A stretch of DNA of 5,325 nt, taken from NCBI GenBank assembly GCA_029979405.1, contig JAPOHM010000110.1, positions 1 through 5,325 of the forward strand. The letters run 5' to 3'. Positions 1 to 5,325 of the stretch are shown one piece after another. Position 1 is the stretch's first letter; the number at the start of each line of letters is the position of its first letter. The translations under genes and the position numbers were made by a program. The stretch is from Methanobacteriota archaeon (GTDB taxonomy: Archaea > Thermoplasmatota > Poseidoniia > Poseidoniales > Poseidoniaceae). The notes beneath the pieces are model-generated. The model had not been told where the DNA came from, searched no databases, and saw only the letters and a list, made by a program, of their open reading frames with translations.

Positions 1-775
1 CTTCAGGCATTGGAAATGGAAGATTTTCAGAATTTTTCACGAGTGAAAGTTGTGCGTTTAGCAACTCGAAAGGATTTCCAACGTCAAACCAAATCCCTTC
101 TACCTTTTTTCCATACATTTTCCACTCGCGATTTAGTATTTCTGGGAATAATTCCTTTGAAAAATCAAATTTTGTTTCTTCAGGAATTAATTGCATAACT
201 TCAGGCTCAATAATGTATAATCCAGCATTGATTAGATTTGAAAAAGCCTCTTCCGGACTAGGTTTCTCTAAAAATTTCGATATGTATCCTTCTGATAGAG
301 AAGAATCTAATTCTCCACCCTGGGTCAAACTTAATCCCACTATTCCAAATTCAGACGGATTTTCAACTTCCCACAAAGCCATCGTAACCATTGCTTTTGA
401 TTCCCTATGCGATTTTATTAGGTCGGCTACATCAAAAGAAGCAACCGAATCACCAGAACCTACTACGAAAGTTTCAGTCAATTCATCAGATAATAATCTA
501 ACACTTCCAGCAGTGCCCATTGGAGTATCTTCTTGATTCACCCTTCCGTTGATTTTCCAGCTTTTTACGTGATTTATGAGTTGGTCCCCTTTGTAACCAG
601 TTGTTACGATAATATCCGAAATTCCTGAACTAACCATTGAGTCTTTGACGTAGTCAATTACTGGCCTACCAAGGACTGAGACCATCGGTTTTGGACGATT
701 TAGAGTCAATGGCATTAGACGAGTTCCACGTCCACCAGCCATTATTACTCCTTTCAGAATCTCACTTCCTTCCAC
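1..775 (-). CDS. Sugar-phosphate nucleotidyltransferase (NTP_transferase family), 3' end cut by window edge
   Basis: The family transfers a nucleotidyl group from an NTP to a sugar 1-phosphate, releasing pyrophosphate and making NDP-sugars for surface glycans and protein glycosylation; it acts in the cytoplasm. Numbered from the ATG at 742, the sequence shows the signature GGRGTRLMPLT at 3-13, the RPKP lysine at 18, PMGTAG at 74-79, a probable metal-binding Asp98 in VGSGDS, FGIV at 132-135, EKP at 159-161, INAGLY at 171-176 and WFDVGNP with Asp220. Only about 250 residues are present, so any C-terminal left-handed beta-helix lies outside the window. Start: the ATG at 742 follows an AAGGAG, but the codons just upstream encode LKGVI, the first strand of the Rossmann-like fold, so the real start is probably upstream. 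GTG at 775 is the only standard start left in frame before a stop and would overlap the upstream gene by 14 nt; CTG at 757 is where homologues would have Met. The sugar and base (Glc, Man or GlcNAc; dTTP, UTP or GTP) cannot be decided from this fragment. Confidence 0.9.
   Translation of the reverse strand, partial: MEGSEILKGVIMAGGRGTRLMPLTLNRPKPMVSVLGRPVIDYVKDSMVSSGISDIIVTTGYKGDQLINHVKSWKINGRVNQEDTPMGTAGSVRLLSDELTETFVVGSGDSVASFDVADLIKSHRESKAMVTMALWEVENPSEFGIVGLSLTQGGELDSSLSEGYISKFLEKPSPEEAFSNLINAGLYIIEPEVMQLIPEETKFDFSKELFPEILNREWKMYGKKVEGIWFDVGNPFELLNAQLSLVKNSENLPFPMPE
748..754 (-). promoter_or_regulatory. Shine-Dalgarno-like AAAGGAG before ATG 742
   Basis: AAAGGAG lies 5 nt before the ATG at 742 and looks like a good ribosome binding site. 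The same bases, read in frame, encode Lys-Gly-Val of the conserved first beta strand of the nucleotidyltransferase, so the match may be a coincidence of coding sequence. It matters because it would lead a gene caller to choose a start that removes part of the fold. Confidence 0.35.
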
Positions 776-1772
776 GAGATGCGGTCATATCGACTCTTTT
801 CATGGATTTCTTTTTGTTCGACTTACCTTTCTTTGAACCGATTCCTTGTCTGTCCCCAGACATTGTTCCTCCAAAAGAGAGTGTTCCTTGATTTAACAAC
901 TGGTCAACCATGGAATCTGCAACTTTCGGGTCTTCAGCGCCTGTTTTCATCATTTTACTCACTGATTCGTTGTGGTCAACAATCCATGACTCCCTTTCTT
1001 CACGTGCAATCTTTAGTTTGTCACGAACTTCGTTAACTTCGTTCATTAATTCAACAATCTTTGAGTGTACTTCATTCGCCTTTTCTTTGCAAGCTACAAA
1101 TTCATTGTGAAATCTGTCACCTTCACCTTTCAGGAAATTTCTGTGCTCAAAGAGTTCATCGAGTTCTTTTGACATTTCTTTTGCCCTCTCAAGGCATTCC
1201 ACAAATTGTTTATGTGCATCATCTGCTTCAGTTTTTAGCGTAGTAATTGCTTCGTCCCTGTTTGAAATGTCTACTTTGATCAGTTGAAGTTCTGCAACAA
1301 GTGGTTCTAATTCAGCCATCTTGCGTCGCATGATTTTGATTTTCTCCATTGTCTCTTTTTCTTTCTTTGGAGACATGCCACCTTTAGTTTCAAAGATACG
1401 CTCTAAGGATGTTACTTCACTCGTTAGCTTATTGAATTCTATTGAAGCAGAATTTTTGTCGCTTTGTTCCCCTCTTTTCGATTTAGATACTCCAATTAAG
1501 TCTCGAATTTGGGCTTGTATAGCATCTCTTCTTTCCTTGTGTACCTTTTGTTCAGCCCTAACAGCCCGGACTTCTGCTACAGCAAGATCAACTTTCTCCT
1601 TGTGTTCTTTATACTGAGACTGAATAGAATTCCTCTGGTCTGCAAATCTATTTGCTTGGTCGTTGTGATTGTTTCTTGCTTCACGAAGTTTTCTAACCTT
1701 GGCCTCCATTTGATGAAGGTGGTCTCGCAACTCAGTGTTGTCCTGAGGCTGCTGTTCTTCTGCGTCGCTCAT
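762..1772 (-). CDS. Long coiled-coil protein, COG1340-like
   Basis: A complete 336-residue protein starting at ATG and ending at TGA. It is almost wholly charged helix: heptad-like coiled coil from about 15 to 95, a Ser/Lys/Gly-rich break at about 96-110, a short helix at 111-129, a turn with GGMSPKKEKE at 131-140, and a second long coiled coil from about 137 to 278. This layout, with an E-T-K-G-G-M-S-P-like turn between long helices, resembles the archaeal coiled-coil proteins of COG1340, sometimes misnamed phosphoserine phosphatase; there is no phosphatase motif here. The end carries LLNQGTLSFGG at 292-302 and then a strongly basic tail rich in Lys and Arg (304-336), which could bind nucleic acid or the membrane surface. 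There is no signal peptide or membrane segment, so it is probably cytosolic. It lies 54 nt downstream of the five-helix membrane gene and directly upstream of the nucleotidyltransferase. No clear Shine-Dalgarno precedes its ATG, so translation may be leaderless or weakly initiated. The function is unknown. Confidence 0.88.
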   Translation of the reverse strand: MSDAEEQQPQDNTELRDHLHQMEAKVRKLREARNNHNDQANRFADQRNSIQSQYKEHKEKVDLAVAEVRAVRAEQKVHKERRDAIQAQIRDLIGVSKSKRGEQSDKNSASIEFNKLTSEVTSLERIFETKGGMSPKKEKETMEKIKIMRRKMAELEPLVAELQLIKVDISNRDEAITTLKTEADDAHKQFVECLERAKEMSKELDELFEHRNFLKGEGDRFHNEFVACKEKANEVHSKIVELMNEVNEVRDKLKIAREERESWIVDHNESVSKMMKTGAEDPKVADSMVDQLLNQGTLSFGGTMSGDRQGIGSKKGKSNKKKSMKRVDMTASRGRK

Positions 1773-1826
1773 GATTGGGCGTCTACTTATTGGCCTTGAA
1801 TGCTACTATTACTAAATTACAATTAT
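1773..1826 (-). promoter_or_regulatory. Intergenic gap with weak archaeal promoter candidate
   Basis: This 54-nt gap is the longest non-coding stretch in the window. On the minus strand it holds an A/T-rich TTTAGTAATA (1816-1807), which could act as a TATA box; a start site about 25 nt further on would give a short leader before the ATG at 1772. No convincing BRE, inverted repeat, DtxR-type operator or T-rich terminator is visible. The lack of a Shine-Dalgarno before the downstream gene fits a separate short-leader transcript, but the box is weak. Confidence 0.3.
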
Positions 1827-3305
1827 TCAAACATTAATTATGCTCAATAATTGGAAAATAACGGCCACAGTAAGTCCTATTGCCCCTGAAACATAGGAGG
1901 TTATCGAACTAGTATTTCTAAACCACTTTACGAATTCAGGCCTTACATTGACATTAATTTGCCTTCCAACAAGTAGGTCGCCTTCGATGTTTTCCAATCG
2001 AATCGCAACACTCGCGTCTCCGGACCCTTCTGGAAGTAAGGTTTGCCACGACAAGGTCCCTTCCTGTAAGAGTGTAGACATGCGACCTAATCGGTCCTCA
2101 TCTCCTTTATCAAAATCTGGAATTGCCTCTTTTGGCCAATATGATTTTTGGCCTGCCTTTAGATTGTATCTAAGCAGCAATTCCTGCGGTCTGAAGTCAG
2201 GAGAGTTCACTCTCAATACGATTTGTCTATCCTTATCTGACAAGTTATGCATGTAGCAGAAAAGATTGGCATTTTCTGTAACGACATTTTCCAAATCAAC
2301 ATCAAACAAGAGATCTGGCATATCTGGTTGTTTACCGATGGCCATGTCTTGTTCAATTCTATCTATTAGTCTGTAAAAAGCAGGCAATTGCTTTTCTGAC
2401 CTGAGGAATACAGAATCCCACAATTCTTCGGAGAATACTTTGTGTTGCATAATTTCGTGTATTCCTTTGTCGGTGAGAATCTCTTTTATCTCTGTATTTG
2501 TAGTAACTCTATCTATACGTCCTTTGAATCTTCTGTGCATCAGCATTAGGAACTTTTCTGCGCCGAAATCTGCAGGTACCCCTCGCTTGATATTCGATTC
2601 AAAATCTCTTAGGAAATCATCAAATTTGCTCCTTAATAGTGGATCCATGTGGTTACTCAAGATCTCACTAAATGGCAAACAAAGAGTCGATGGATGAATC
2701 GGAGGCTCATAAGCCGATAAAAGTCCGTCATTAGTTACCATATTGAATTTGTAATTTCTCGTTGAGAGGTGTTGGCCAAGAGACATTGCCAACATAGACG
2801 CACAAGCCAGCAAACTTCTCTGCCCTAATTCAGAATCTGAACCAAAGTAAACTGAAAATGCCAGGACAGTTATAGAAAACATTGACATAAATAGCGCCGT
2901 ATTGTGACTCGCCATTGTTTTTGAAATCAATCCGTCGACAGAAGAATAACCGTGCATGCTATTTATTGGACGATGGTCTTCAGCAGCTGCATTAACTTCT
3001 GCTCTAAATACCAACCTCGTCAATTGCATACGATAGCGGTGGATTGCTAGCCCTGTTGTGTATCCTACTAAGATTGTTAACGCAATAAGGATGAAGGCTG
3101 TAGAAAGAGTAAATCCAAGAGTAGGCTCGATATTCTCCAACCACCATGCAGGGCTTTGACTGCTAAAAGCCCAAGAACCGAATATGAAGAGTAATGCAAA
3201 GGCTGGTAAAAACAGAACTAATCTTAGACCCTCGGTGAGAAATTGCTTATCTATACCGTGAAATTTTCCTTCTTTACTTCTCAAATCTTGTAATACTTCA
3301 GTCAA
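1827..3305 (-). CDS. Five-helix membrane protein of unknown family with large cytosolic domain
   Basis: A complete 492-residue protein that I do not recognise. Hydrophobic segments lie at about 27-46, 65-85, 136-155, 162-180 (weaker) and 471-490. Basic residues around 86-103 and at the N-terminus put the N-terminus inside by the positive-inside rule. This leaves a cytosolic loop at 86-135 and a cytosolic domain of about 290 residues at 181-470, closed by the last helix. That domain looks helical at about 212-325 and beta-rich at about 360-460. There is no obvious ATPase, kinase, protease or transporter motif and no signal peptide beyond the first helix. The start is TTG at 3305: it has a GAGGTG 5 nt upstream, and the next Met is residue 93, which would lose two helices. 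The first 8 nt overlap the end of the DtxR-type gene, so the two are probably translationally coupled. A membrane scaffold, sensor or transport accessory are all possible; none is supported directly. Confidence 0.85.
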   Translation of the reverse strand: MTEVLQDLRSKEGKFHGIDKQFLTEGLRLVLFLPAFALLFIFGSWAFSSQSPAWWLENIEPTLGFTLSTAFILIALTILVGYTTGLAIHRYRMQLTRLVFRAEVNAAAEDHRPINSMHGYSSVDGLISKTMASHNTALFMSMFSITVLAFSVYFGSDSELGQRSLLACASMLAMSLGQHLSTRNYKFNMVTNDGLLSAYEPPIHPSTLCLPFSEILSNHMDPLLRSKFDDFLRDFESNIKRGVPADFGAEKFLMLMHRRFKGRIDRVTTNTEIKEILTDKGIHEIMQHKVFSEELWDSVFLRSEKQLPAFYRLIDRIEQDMAIGKQPDMPDLLFDVDLENVVTENANLFCYMHNLSDKDRQIVLRVNSPDFRPQELLLRYNLKAGQKSYWPKEAIPDFDKGDEDRLGRMSTLLQEGTLSWQTLLPEGSGDASVAIRLENIEGDLLVGRQINVNVRPEFVKWFRNTSSITSYVSGAIGLTVAVIFQLLSIINV

Positions 3306-3963
3306 ATTCCCACCTCAATAAAATCCGCTTAGACAGATAATCAGAAATCTCCCCTTGTCCATCGATGCATAAATTACCGCTTTCAACTCTTTTGACCATG
3401 GAATCAATTTTCAATCCAATTTCATCGAATAAGGATATATCAACGTCTGTTGCAATAATCATTGTTATGAATCCTGATTCACCGACTTTCAAGTCTGATG
3501 CGAGTATAAATTGCCCGATATTTTTCATCTTGTTTGCAACACTATTGGAAGGCTCTGGTATTTGCCTTCCAGATGGGTCGGTTTCTGGATTGCCTAAGAG
3601 GATTGAGATTGATGCTTCTAAATCATCATTGAATGCATGTTCTAACCTACAAGCAGTCTCATGAATATCTCCAACAAAGGGTAATCTGCTCAAAAGAACT
3701 TCAGCTAATCTATGTCTTCTTTTCATGACTTTGCCATGCTCTAAACCCTTTTCAGTTAGCAAAACCCCTTTGTAAGGCACATAATCAACAAATCCATTCT
3801 TCGCCAATCTTTGAACCATTTCTGTTGCGGAGGCAGGGGTGACTGATAAGTAATCAGCGAGTTCTCCATTCCTAACCATTTGACCTGGTTTTCTTTCGTT
3901 TATCTCATAGAGTGCTTCTAGATATTCATCCTCGAATTCTTGAAAATGCCCCGCACCCATCAT
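3298..3963 (-). CDS. DtxR/MntR/IdeR-family metal-dependent transcriptional regulator
   Basis: A 221-residue cytosolic DNA-binding protein. The family binds Fe2+ or Mn2+, dimerises and represses metal uptake or related genes. A winged helix-turn-helix occupies about 10-72 (ELADYLSVTPASATEMVQRL at 34-53 holds the recognition helix). The dimerisation/metal region follows at about 75-125, and an SH3/FeoA-like domain at about 145-219. Metal residues line up with DtxR: His84, Glu88, His101, Cys105, Glu108 and His109 match H79, E83, H98, C102, E105 and H106. Near the N-terminus, Glu13 and Glu16 stand where MntR has D8 and E11 (DtxR has M10), so the site mixes both types. Start: the frame stays open to an ATG at 4044, but that would overlap the upstream gene by 68 nt. 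ATG 3963 has GAGG 5 nt before it, sits 13 nt after the upstream stop and gives the usual family length; ATG 3960 is equally possible. The gene ends 8 nt inside the next one. Whether it senses iron or manganese is open, and so are its targets. Confidence 0.92.
   Translation of the reverse strand: MMGAGHFQEFEDEYLEALYEINERKPGQMVRNGELADYLSVTPASATEMVQRLAKNGFVDYVPYKGVLLTEKGLEHGKVMKRRHRLAEVLLSRLPFVGDIHETACRLEHAFNDDLEASISILLGNPETDPSGRQIPEPSNSVANKMKNIGQFILASDLKVGESGFITMIIATDVDISLFDEIGLKIDSMVKRVESGNLCIDGQGEISDYLSKRILLRWEFD
3311..3316 (-). promoter_or_regulatory. Ribosome binding site for the TTG start at 3305
   Basis: GAGGTG lies within the last codons of the DtxR-type gene, 5 nt before the TTG at 3305. 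It matches the archaeal consensus GGAGGTGAT over six bases. It supports TTG as a real start and translation coupled to the regulator. Confidence 0.7.
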
Positions 3964-3968
3964 ATCAT

Positions 3969-3972
3969 CCTC
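3969..3972 (-). promoter_or_regulatory. Ribosome binding site deciding the DtxR-type start
   Basis: GAGG lies in the 13-nt gap after the upstream TGA, 5 nt before ATG 3963 and 8 nt before ATG 3960. It favours the short form of the regulator over the long form that would begin inside the preceding gene. Confidence 0.6.
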
Positions 3973-3976
3973 ACAA

Positions 3977-5325
3977 TCAATCAGCACGGGCCTCGAATAT
4001 TGTTTCACAGGCAGGACACCGTGCTTTTGCCGGTCGTTTTTCATATGGCACCTTCAGTTTCCTCGTACATTTAGGACAACCAAGGATGTCATTATCAGAA
4101 GAAGCCCATGGTTCTGAATCTTCCAAATCATCAGAAGGTGACTCTTCATCTTTATCTTGCTCTATTTCTTCCAATTCGGATTCTACATCAAATTTCGACT
4201 CGCACTCTGGGCACCTTACAGAACCGTTGTAATCACTCGGCACTCTCAATCTTCGGTCACAAGTCGGACAGGATACCTCTATTTTTTCAGGAGGTTTTGC
4301 TGAACTTTCAGAGCCTTTTTGTTTAGATTTCGTTGTTGATTTTGGTGAGTTTTTGGCTCTTATTGCAAAAATAGCAACCATGCCGACGGCCAGTCCACCG
4401 AGAATACCTCCTATCGGCAACTCAAATCCTGATTTGTCTTCTGCTACTAATTCTGATTTAACTAAGATTTGATCTGAAAATACCTGACCGTCAACATACC
4501 AAGACAGAGTGACCACAACATTTTCTTGATTAGGCCAATCAACCACCATCGAATAATCTTGAGATGTTACTTGTTTGGCACTAACTGTTTTCATACCTAT
4601 TACAGAGCTAGTGGTATCTGTTGCGATGATTTCACTCTGCATTATCCCTCCATCGCCGTTATTACTCAATGTAAAGAGAATAGTAACCTGTTCGCCAGCT
4701 TTGGGAACTCTTGGTTGTGTCACTGGATTTACTACGATTGAAGGGTTGGAAGAAAAACTTGGGTATTCAATTTGACTTTCTAATGTGGAGCCTAATCCAA
4801 TTGTCCAATCAACTGTTTTTATTTTGACAAATACTTGGTCTGCGTTATTCTCACCAATATTCATTTCACCATAAGTAACACCTGGCAATATCATCCTTTC
4901 CTCAGAAATCAGTGTATCTCTGTCACCATCCAATATTCTGCCATATTCAATTATGATTTCCCTTCCAACCCCTGCTTCTAAATCGATAGCCCATTCGACA
5001 CTAATGCCGTCATCAGTTCTCTCAATTCCTTCTAAATCAATTGAAATATCTTGTGCTGAATCGATAGGAATTGTTACAGTTCCTGAAAGATTCTCATCGA
5101 CTGCAGAGTCTAGGCTAATAATTGACCAATTGAAAACATGAACACCTTCGTCTTCAATACTGAAGATTAAAGAAATCTCACCTGCACTTCCAGGTTGAAG
5201 TAAAATCGAGTCAGATTGCTGTATAACTCCGGTCTTTTCAAATTGAAGTGCAACATTCCCTTCTGCGTCTCCTTCATTCCTAACTAAAATTGAAACGATG
5301 ATTTCGTCATTTACATGCCAAGGAC
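3977..5325 (-). CDS. Membrane-anchored beta-sandwich surface protein with two cytoplasmic zinc ribbons, 5' end cut by window edge
   Basis: The frame is open from the right edge to TGA at 3977, giving 448 residues and no real start; the TTG at 4933 is internal, because protein-like sequence continues upstream of it. Residues 1 to about 90 and about 195-290 look like CARDB-type beta-sandwich repeats (SILVRNEGDAEG near the start; AGEQVTILFTLSNNGDGG at 209-226). A third beta-rich segment lies between them. One hydrophobic helix at about 302-322 is followed by a Lys/Arg-rich stretch, which predicts outside beta domains and an inside tail. The tail holds two CxxC...CxxC zinc ribbons of the MJ0042 kind: Cys352/355/371/374 and Cys416/419/436/439, joined by a very acidic linker (about 380-412). 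CARDB domains usually mediate adhesion or protein-protein contact; the ribbons probably bind structural zinc and could recruit a partner. The DtxR-type gene follows after 13 nt. A signal peptide and more repeats are expected beyond the window. The exact role is unknown. Confidence 0.85.
   Translation of the reverse strand, partial: PWHVNDEIIVSILVRNEGDAEGNVALQFEKTGVIQQSDSILLQPGSAGEISLIFSIEDEGVHVFNWSIISLDSAVDENLSGTVTIPIDSAQDISIDLEGIERTDDGISVEWAIDLEAGVGREIIIEYGRILDGDRDTLISEERMILPGVTYGEMNIGENNADQVFVKIKTVDWTIGLGSTLESQIEYPSFSSNPSIVVNPVTQPRVPKAGEQVTILFTLSNNGDGGIMQSEIIATDTTSSVIGMKTVSAKQVTSQDYSMVVDWPNQENVVVTLSWYVDGQVFSDQILVKSELVAEDKSGFELPIGGILGGLAVGMVAIFAIRAKNSPKSTTKSKQKGSESSAKPPEKIEVSCPTCDRRLRVPSDYNGSVRCPECESKFDVESELEEIEQDKDEESPSDDLEDSEPWASSDNDILGCPKCTRKLKVPYEKRPAKARCPACETIFEARAD
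4007..4078 (-). other. Second MJ0042-like zinc ribbon (protein domain)
   Basis: Codes for CPKC, a basic spacer of 16 residues and CPAC near the extreme C-terminus of the surface protein. All four cysteines are present, so zinc binding is likely. A short tail of nine residues follows. Confidence 0.75.
4202..4270 (-). other. First MJ0042-like zinc ribbon (protein domain)
   Basis: Codes for CPTC, 15 residues containing RRLRVPSDYNG, then CPEC. The pattern CPxC-x-(R/K)-x-(L/F)-x-VP...(V/A)RCPxC is typical of MJ0042-type ribbons and is repeated in the second copy, which suggests an internal duplication. It lies about 30 residues after the membrane helix. Confidence 0.78.
4358..4420 (-). other. Transmembrane helix of the surface protein
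   Basis: Codes for about 21 hydrophobic residues rich in Gly, Ile, Leu, Val and Ala (ELPIGGILGGLAVGMVAIFA and the next residue). It is followed by RAKN and a Lys/Ser-rich stretch, which marks the cytoplasmic side. It separates the beta domains from the zinc-ribbon tail. Confidence 0.85.

Noticed and set aside
213..536. Plus-strand open frame of 107 codons opposite the nucleotidyltransferase
   Set aside because: The minus strand here encodes clear catalytic motifs, and the plus-strand product is low-complexity Ser/Thr/Pro sequence with no recognisable domain.
1321..1617. Plus-strand open frames opposite the coiled-coil gene (the largest about 98 codons)
   Set aside because: They lie antisense to a strongly supported gene and read as Ser/Leu/Phe-rich sequence, the expected complement of Glu/Lys-rich coiled coil. 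No motif or good ribosome binding site supports them.
1773..1826. DtxR-type operator or intrinsic terminator in the 54-nt gap
   Set aside because: I found no clear inverted repeat like known DtxR, IdeR or MntR boxes and no stem followed by a T-run.
1948..2256. Plus-strand open frame of 102 codons opposite the membrane protein
   Set aside because: It is an antisense shadow with no domain, and the minus-strand frame is open without interruption for 492 codons.
762..3979. All four visible stop codons are TGA
   Set aside because: Four genes are too few to infer a bias, and two of the stops lie at or near gene junctions where spacing constrains the sequence.
3964..4044. N-terminal extension of the DtxR-type regulator from ATG 4044
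   Set aside because: It would overlap the upstream gene by 68 nt, and those bases are the out-of-frame shadow of its second zinc ribbon. The family normally begins a few residues before the E-x-Y-L helix, and ATG 3963 has a better ribosome binding site.
4931..4933. TTG at 4933 as the start of the zinc-ribbon surface protein
   Set aside because: The frame stays open to the window edge and upstream codons give coherent beta-domain sequence, including an R-N-E-G-D CARDB-like motif. The TTG is an internal Leu codon.

Overview
The window carries five genes, all on the minus strand and tightly packed; the only clear intergenic gap is 54 nt. The DNA is A+T-rich. The gene content looks archaeal: a COG1340-like long coiled-coil protein, a DtxR-type regulator with a C-terminal FeoA/SH3-like domain, a membrane-anchored beta-sandwich protein with zinc ribbons, and ribosome binding sites matching the archaeal anti-SD. 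The overall style suggests a marine euryarchaeon such as Marine Group II (Poseidoniales) or a relative. That placement is inference; there is no rRNA or marker gene to confirm it.

In transcription order (right to left): (1) 5325-3977, the C-terminal part of a surface protein with CARDB-like beta-sandwich domains, one transmembrane helix and a cytoplasmic tail with two MJ0042-like zinc ribbons; its start lies beyond the right edge. (2) 3963-3298, a DtxR/MntR/IdeR-family metal-dependent regulator. (3) 3305-1827, a five-helix membrane protein of unknown family with a large cytosolic domain, starting at TTG and overlapping the regulator's stop by 8 nt. (4) 1772-762, a long coiled-coil protein with a basic tail. 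(5) About 775-1, a sugar-phosphate nucleotidyltransferase whose C-terminus runs off the left edge and whose start is unclear.

Genes 1 to 3 look translationally linked (13-nt gap, then 8-nt overlap), and genes 4 and 5 abut or overlap. A weak promoter candidate lies in the 54-nt gap between genes 3 and 4, so there may be two transcription units. No metal transporter is visible beside the regulator, so its targets cannot be read from this window. The nucleotidyltransferase points to surface polysaccharide or glycoprotein sugar supply, and genes 1 and 3 are also envelope proteins, so an envelope theme is possible but unproven. I saw no RNA genes, CRISPR arrays, insertion sequences or long repeats. 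The plus-strand open frames are antisense shadows of these genes.
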